The notes beneath the pieces were generated by a model. That model was not told where the DNA came from. It saw only the letters and a program-made list of their open reading frames with translations, and did no database searches. Shown here one piece after another: positions 29,002 through 30,465 of a stretch of DNA of 30,465 bases. The DNA lies in IMG/VR virus record IMGVR_UViG_3300030106_005591, positions 1-30,465 of that record, one strand, 5' to 3'. The stretch's first letter is position 1. The number at the start of each line of letters is the position of its first letter. This DNA is from a virus. A program made the translations under genes and the position numbers.

Positions 29002-29511
29002 TTACTGGTCAGCAAAAGCAGGCGCAGTAGTGCTCGTTACATTTCCAAAGATCTGATAGTTGGTTGTATTCAAGCCGACAATAGTCACTTCAAAGCCAGC
29101 AGGCACGTTCAGCTGTATGCTGCTGTTGGAGTTTCCATCAGAGAATACTGAGCTAACTTCATTGCCGTCTGTATCTAAGAAAGTAACACCACCAATATAA
29201 AAATTAGTGTTGCCGGGAGTAACAATAAGCGCGTCCGTAGCATCAGCAGCGCCACCAGCGTATACAAACTTGAAAATAGATCCAGCAACAGGAGCAGGAA
29301 GCGTATAAGTATTATCTTGGCCACCGTCTGGAACAAGAAGAATCCTTCCACTGTGAGTTGCGTTGGTTAGGGTTACGTTGCCGTCTGAGAGGCTAACTGG
29401 AGCGCCACCGTAAGTTGTGATCTCGGTAATCGCACCGCTAGTTGCGTCTTTGCTGATGGACTTAAATCCATTCTCTGATCGGACTGGACCCGAAAAAGTC
29501 GTATTAGCCAT
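29002..29511 (-). CDS. Decoration-like structural protein (169 aa)
   Basis: MANTTFSGPVRSENGFKSISKDATSGAITEITTYGGAPVSLSDGNVTL is the usual opening of a small structural family beside the marine phage capsid gene. The remainder is beta-rich with Gly/Asp loops (RILLVPDGGQDNTYTLPAPVAGSIFKFVYAGG, VTFLDTDGNEVSSVFSDGNSNSS). A capsid surface (decoration) role is inferred. It follows the capsid gene after a 122-nt gap that holds a terminator. Confidence 0.65.
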   Translation of the reverse strand: MANTTFSGPVRSENGFKSISKDATSGAITEITTYGGAPVSLSDGNVTLTNATHSGRILLVPDGGQDNTYTLPAPVAGSIFKFVYAGGAADATDALIVTPGNTNFYIGGVTFLDTDGNEVSSVFSDGNSNSSIQLNVPAGFEVTIVGLNTTNYQIFGNVTSTTAPAFADQ

Positions 29512-29579
29512 TGTTATCTCCTGTCGTGGCTAGTGTCAGGCACGGTATGCGCCTGTCAGGGATAGATTGTTTATACAGC

Positions 29580-29611
29580 ACAAAAAGAAAAGGGGCAACA
29601 AGTGCCCCTTT
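29580..29611 (-). terminator. Rho-independent terminator after the capsid gene
   Basis: On the minus strand a nine-pair stem forms with arms at 29589-29597 and 29603-29611, its GGGGC/GCCCC core closed by a 5-nt loop. A T-rich run (TTTTCTTTTT) follows, from bases 29591-29582 read on the minus strand. It lies between the capsid stop and the next gene, so it would partly terminate capsid transcripts and keep capsid mRNA more abundant than the downstream genes. Confidence 0.8.
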
Positions 29612-29615
29612 CTTA

Positions 29616-29633
29616 CTGTTCCATGTGGAACAG
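29616..29633. promoter_or_regulatory. Inverted repeat immediately after the capsid stop codon
   Basis: CTGTTCCA (29616-29623) and TGGAACAG (29626-29633) are exact inverted copies around two bases. As RNA this gives a seven-pair stem with a four-base loop. It abuts the capsid stop (29634-29636) and precedes the terminator by four bases. It may stabilise the 3' end of capsid mRNA or be a protein site; nothing in the sequence decides. Confidence 0.55.
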
Positions 29634-30465
29634 TTATGCGCCTTGTGATGCGAACACTGCGCGTGGATTACTAAAGCCGAAGCTATATCGCTCGCGGGCT
29701 TTGTAGCGCACGTTACCAGTGTTGAAATCACCTTCCATAGAAGTCGCAATCGGGCTGCGCTCAAAGTGCTTGAAGCCATCTGGAACGTCAGTCAATACGA
29801 AGAACGCATCGGTGTCAGTCAAGAAGTGGTTGACTGCATAGCCTTGAGGCAGCAGACCCATGTTCCTGATTGCGTTGATGTCGTTGTCCGCAGTCTCGAC
29901 GCGCCCTGGTGTTTCTAGCAGACGATCAGCTACGAATTGCAGTTGAGGCGGAACAATCAGCTTGGTTCCTTGCAGAGCCAAGATCATGTTTCGATCATCC
30001 ACAAAAGTAGAAATGCTGATCAGCGCATTTTCCAGCGACGTTTCGTTCAGATCTGAGAACGAAGAAGGACGATTTGAGAAGGTGCCACCACCAGCCAGTG
30101 GGTGATCGGTAGCCACAAGTGACTTGCCATCACCGCCAGTGAAAGAGCTAGAGAACGCATTGTTCAATACGTTTGCAGCTTTCACCTGCTTGGTGTGTGC
30201 CATGCTTCGTGCAAGAGCCTTCGTATACCGCGCACCAAGGCGGTCATACAAATTATCTTCTACACTTTCCTCGGTTAGCGCGAACGCCAAAGCAACCGTC
30301 TCGTGCGTGTAACGTGCAGTAAAACCTTCAGAAGCTTGGTCGTATGCAACGCCTTGCCCCTCAGATTTATCACGAGCGTTACCAAAGCCTACGATCAGCA
30401 CCTCTTCTTCAAACGCTCGGTCTGAAGCTTCAGTTTCAAAGATCTCGGCGTGCTCGTTTTCATAA
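29634..30465 (-). CDS. Major capsid protein (5' end truncated by window edge)
   Basis: The frame is open to the right edge. The protein reads, from the edge, YENEHAEIFETEASDRAFEEEVLIVGFGNARDKSEGQGVAYDQASEGFTARYTHETVALAFALTEESVEDNLYDRLGARYTKALARSMAHTKQVKAANVLNNAF. It continues through LVATDHPLAGGGTFSNRP and QGTKLIVPPQLQFVADRLL to a C-terminal KARERYSFGFSNPRAVFASQGA. This is a HK97-type marine phage capsid protein, with the characteristic FTARYTHET-ALAF-(I/L)TEE region and SNPRA end. The GTG at 30401 is not a real start because the reading continues upstream. It forms the icosahedral head; the genes after it encode decoration and neck proteins. Followed by an inverted repeat and a terminator. 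Confidence 0.85.
   Translation of the reverse strand, partial: YENEHAEIFETEASDRAFEEEVLIVGFGNARDKSEGQGVAYDQASEGFTARYTHETVALAFALTEESVEDNLYDRLGARYTKALARSMAHTKQVKAANVLNNAFSSSFTGGDGKSLVATDHPLAGGGTFSNRPSSFSDLNETSLENALISISTFVDDRNMILALQGTKLIVPPQLQFVADRLLETPGRVETADNDINAIRNMGLLPQGYAVNHFLTDTDAFFVLTDVPDGFKHFERSPIATSMEGDFNTGNVRYKARERYSFGFSNPRAVFASQGA

Overview
The window is a stretch of a tailed-phage genome, most likely a marine podovirus-like phage of the kind known mainly from seawater metagenomes. The evidence is a compact late module with a capsid protein, two neck/adaptor proteins, a GH24 lysozyme, a GTA-type holin, a long S74-terminated fibre and very large internal-type proteins, with no tape-measure-like gene. 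Genes are packed with ATGA, TAATG and TGATG junctions. Several small families (Gly-rich GGIA motifs, Lys/Arg-rich proteins, WGRGTWG N-termini) are ones I associate with uncultured marine phages. Both ends of the window cut through genes.

Left arm, plus strand (1-4612). A truncated gene encodes the C-terminal (Transposase_20-like) part of an IS110/IS1111-type recombinase. From its stop codon onward runs an ~800-bp array (623-1425) of two alternating 9-nt motifs, A = AGCGAGCCA and B = AGAAAACCA, separated by 9-nt variable spacers. The 18-nt (A+B = 36-nt) rhythm holds over 45 motifs with a single 1-nt slip inside the array and one 10-nt spacer before the last motif. After it come two small unknown genes, a DEAD/DEAH-type helicase split by a frameshift, and a RecB/Cas4-like PD-(D/E)XK nuclease with a four-cysteine cluster. 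A probable rho-independent terminator follows.

Right part, minus strand (30465 down to 4631). In transcription order: major capsid protein (5' end outside the window), a terminator, decoration-like proteins, two neck/adaptor proteins with a zinc-ribbon protein between them, small structural proteins, a 1277-aa fibre built of 72-residue YadA-like repeats with an S74 chaperone, small unknown genes, a 2OG-Fe(II) oxygenase-like protein, a run of small membrane-associated proteins including an EF-hand protein and a holin, a lysozyme, a 631-aa tail/structural protein, five small mostly basic proteins, then four internal/virion-type proteins of 352, 972, 586 and 1376 aa, and finally a DUF1064-type nuclease. 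The two transcription units converge at about 4.6 kb.

The most unusual element is the alternating motif/spacer array directly 3' of an IS110-like recombinase gene. IS110-family enzymes are the bridge-RNA (seekRNA) guided recombinases, and in the IS1111 branch the guide RNA lies 3' of the recombinase gene. The array therefore suggests a multi-guide RNA or a dedicated nucleoprotein-binding array carried by a phage. That link is an inference from proximity and architecture. The array itself is directly visible in the sequence.
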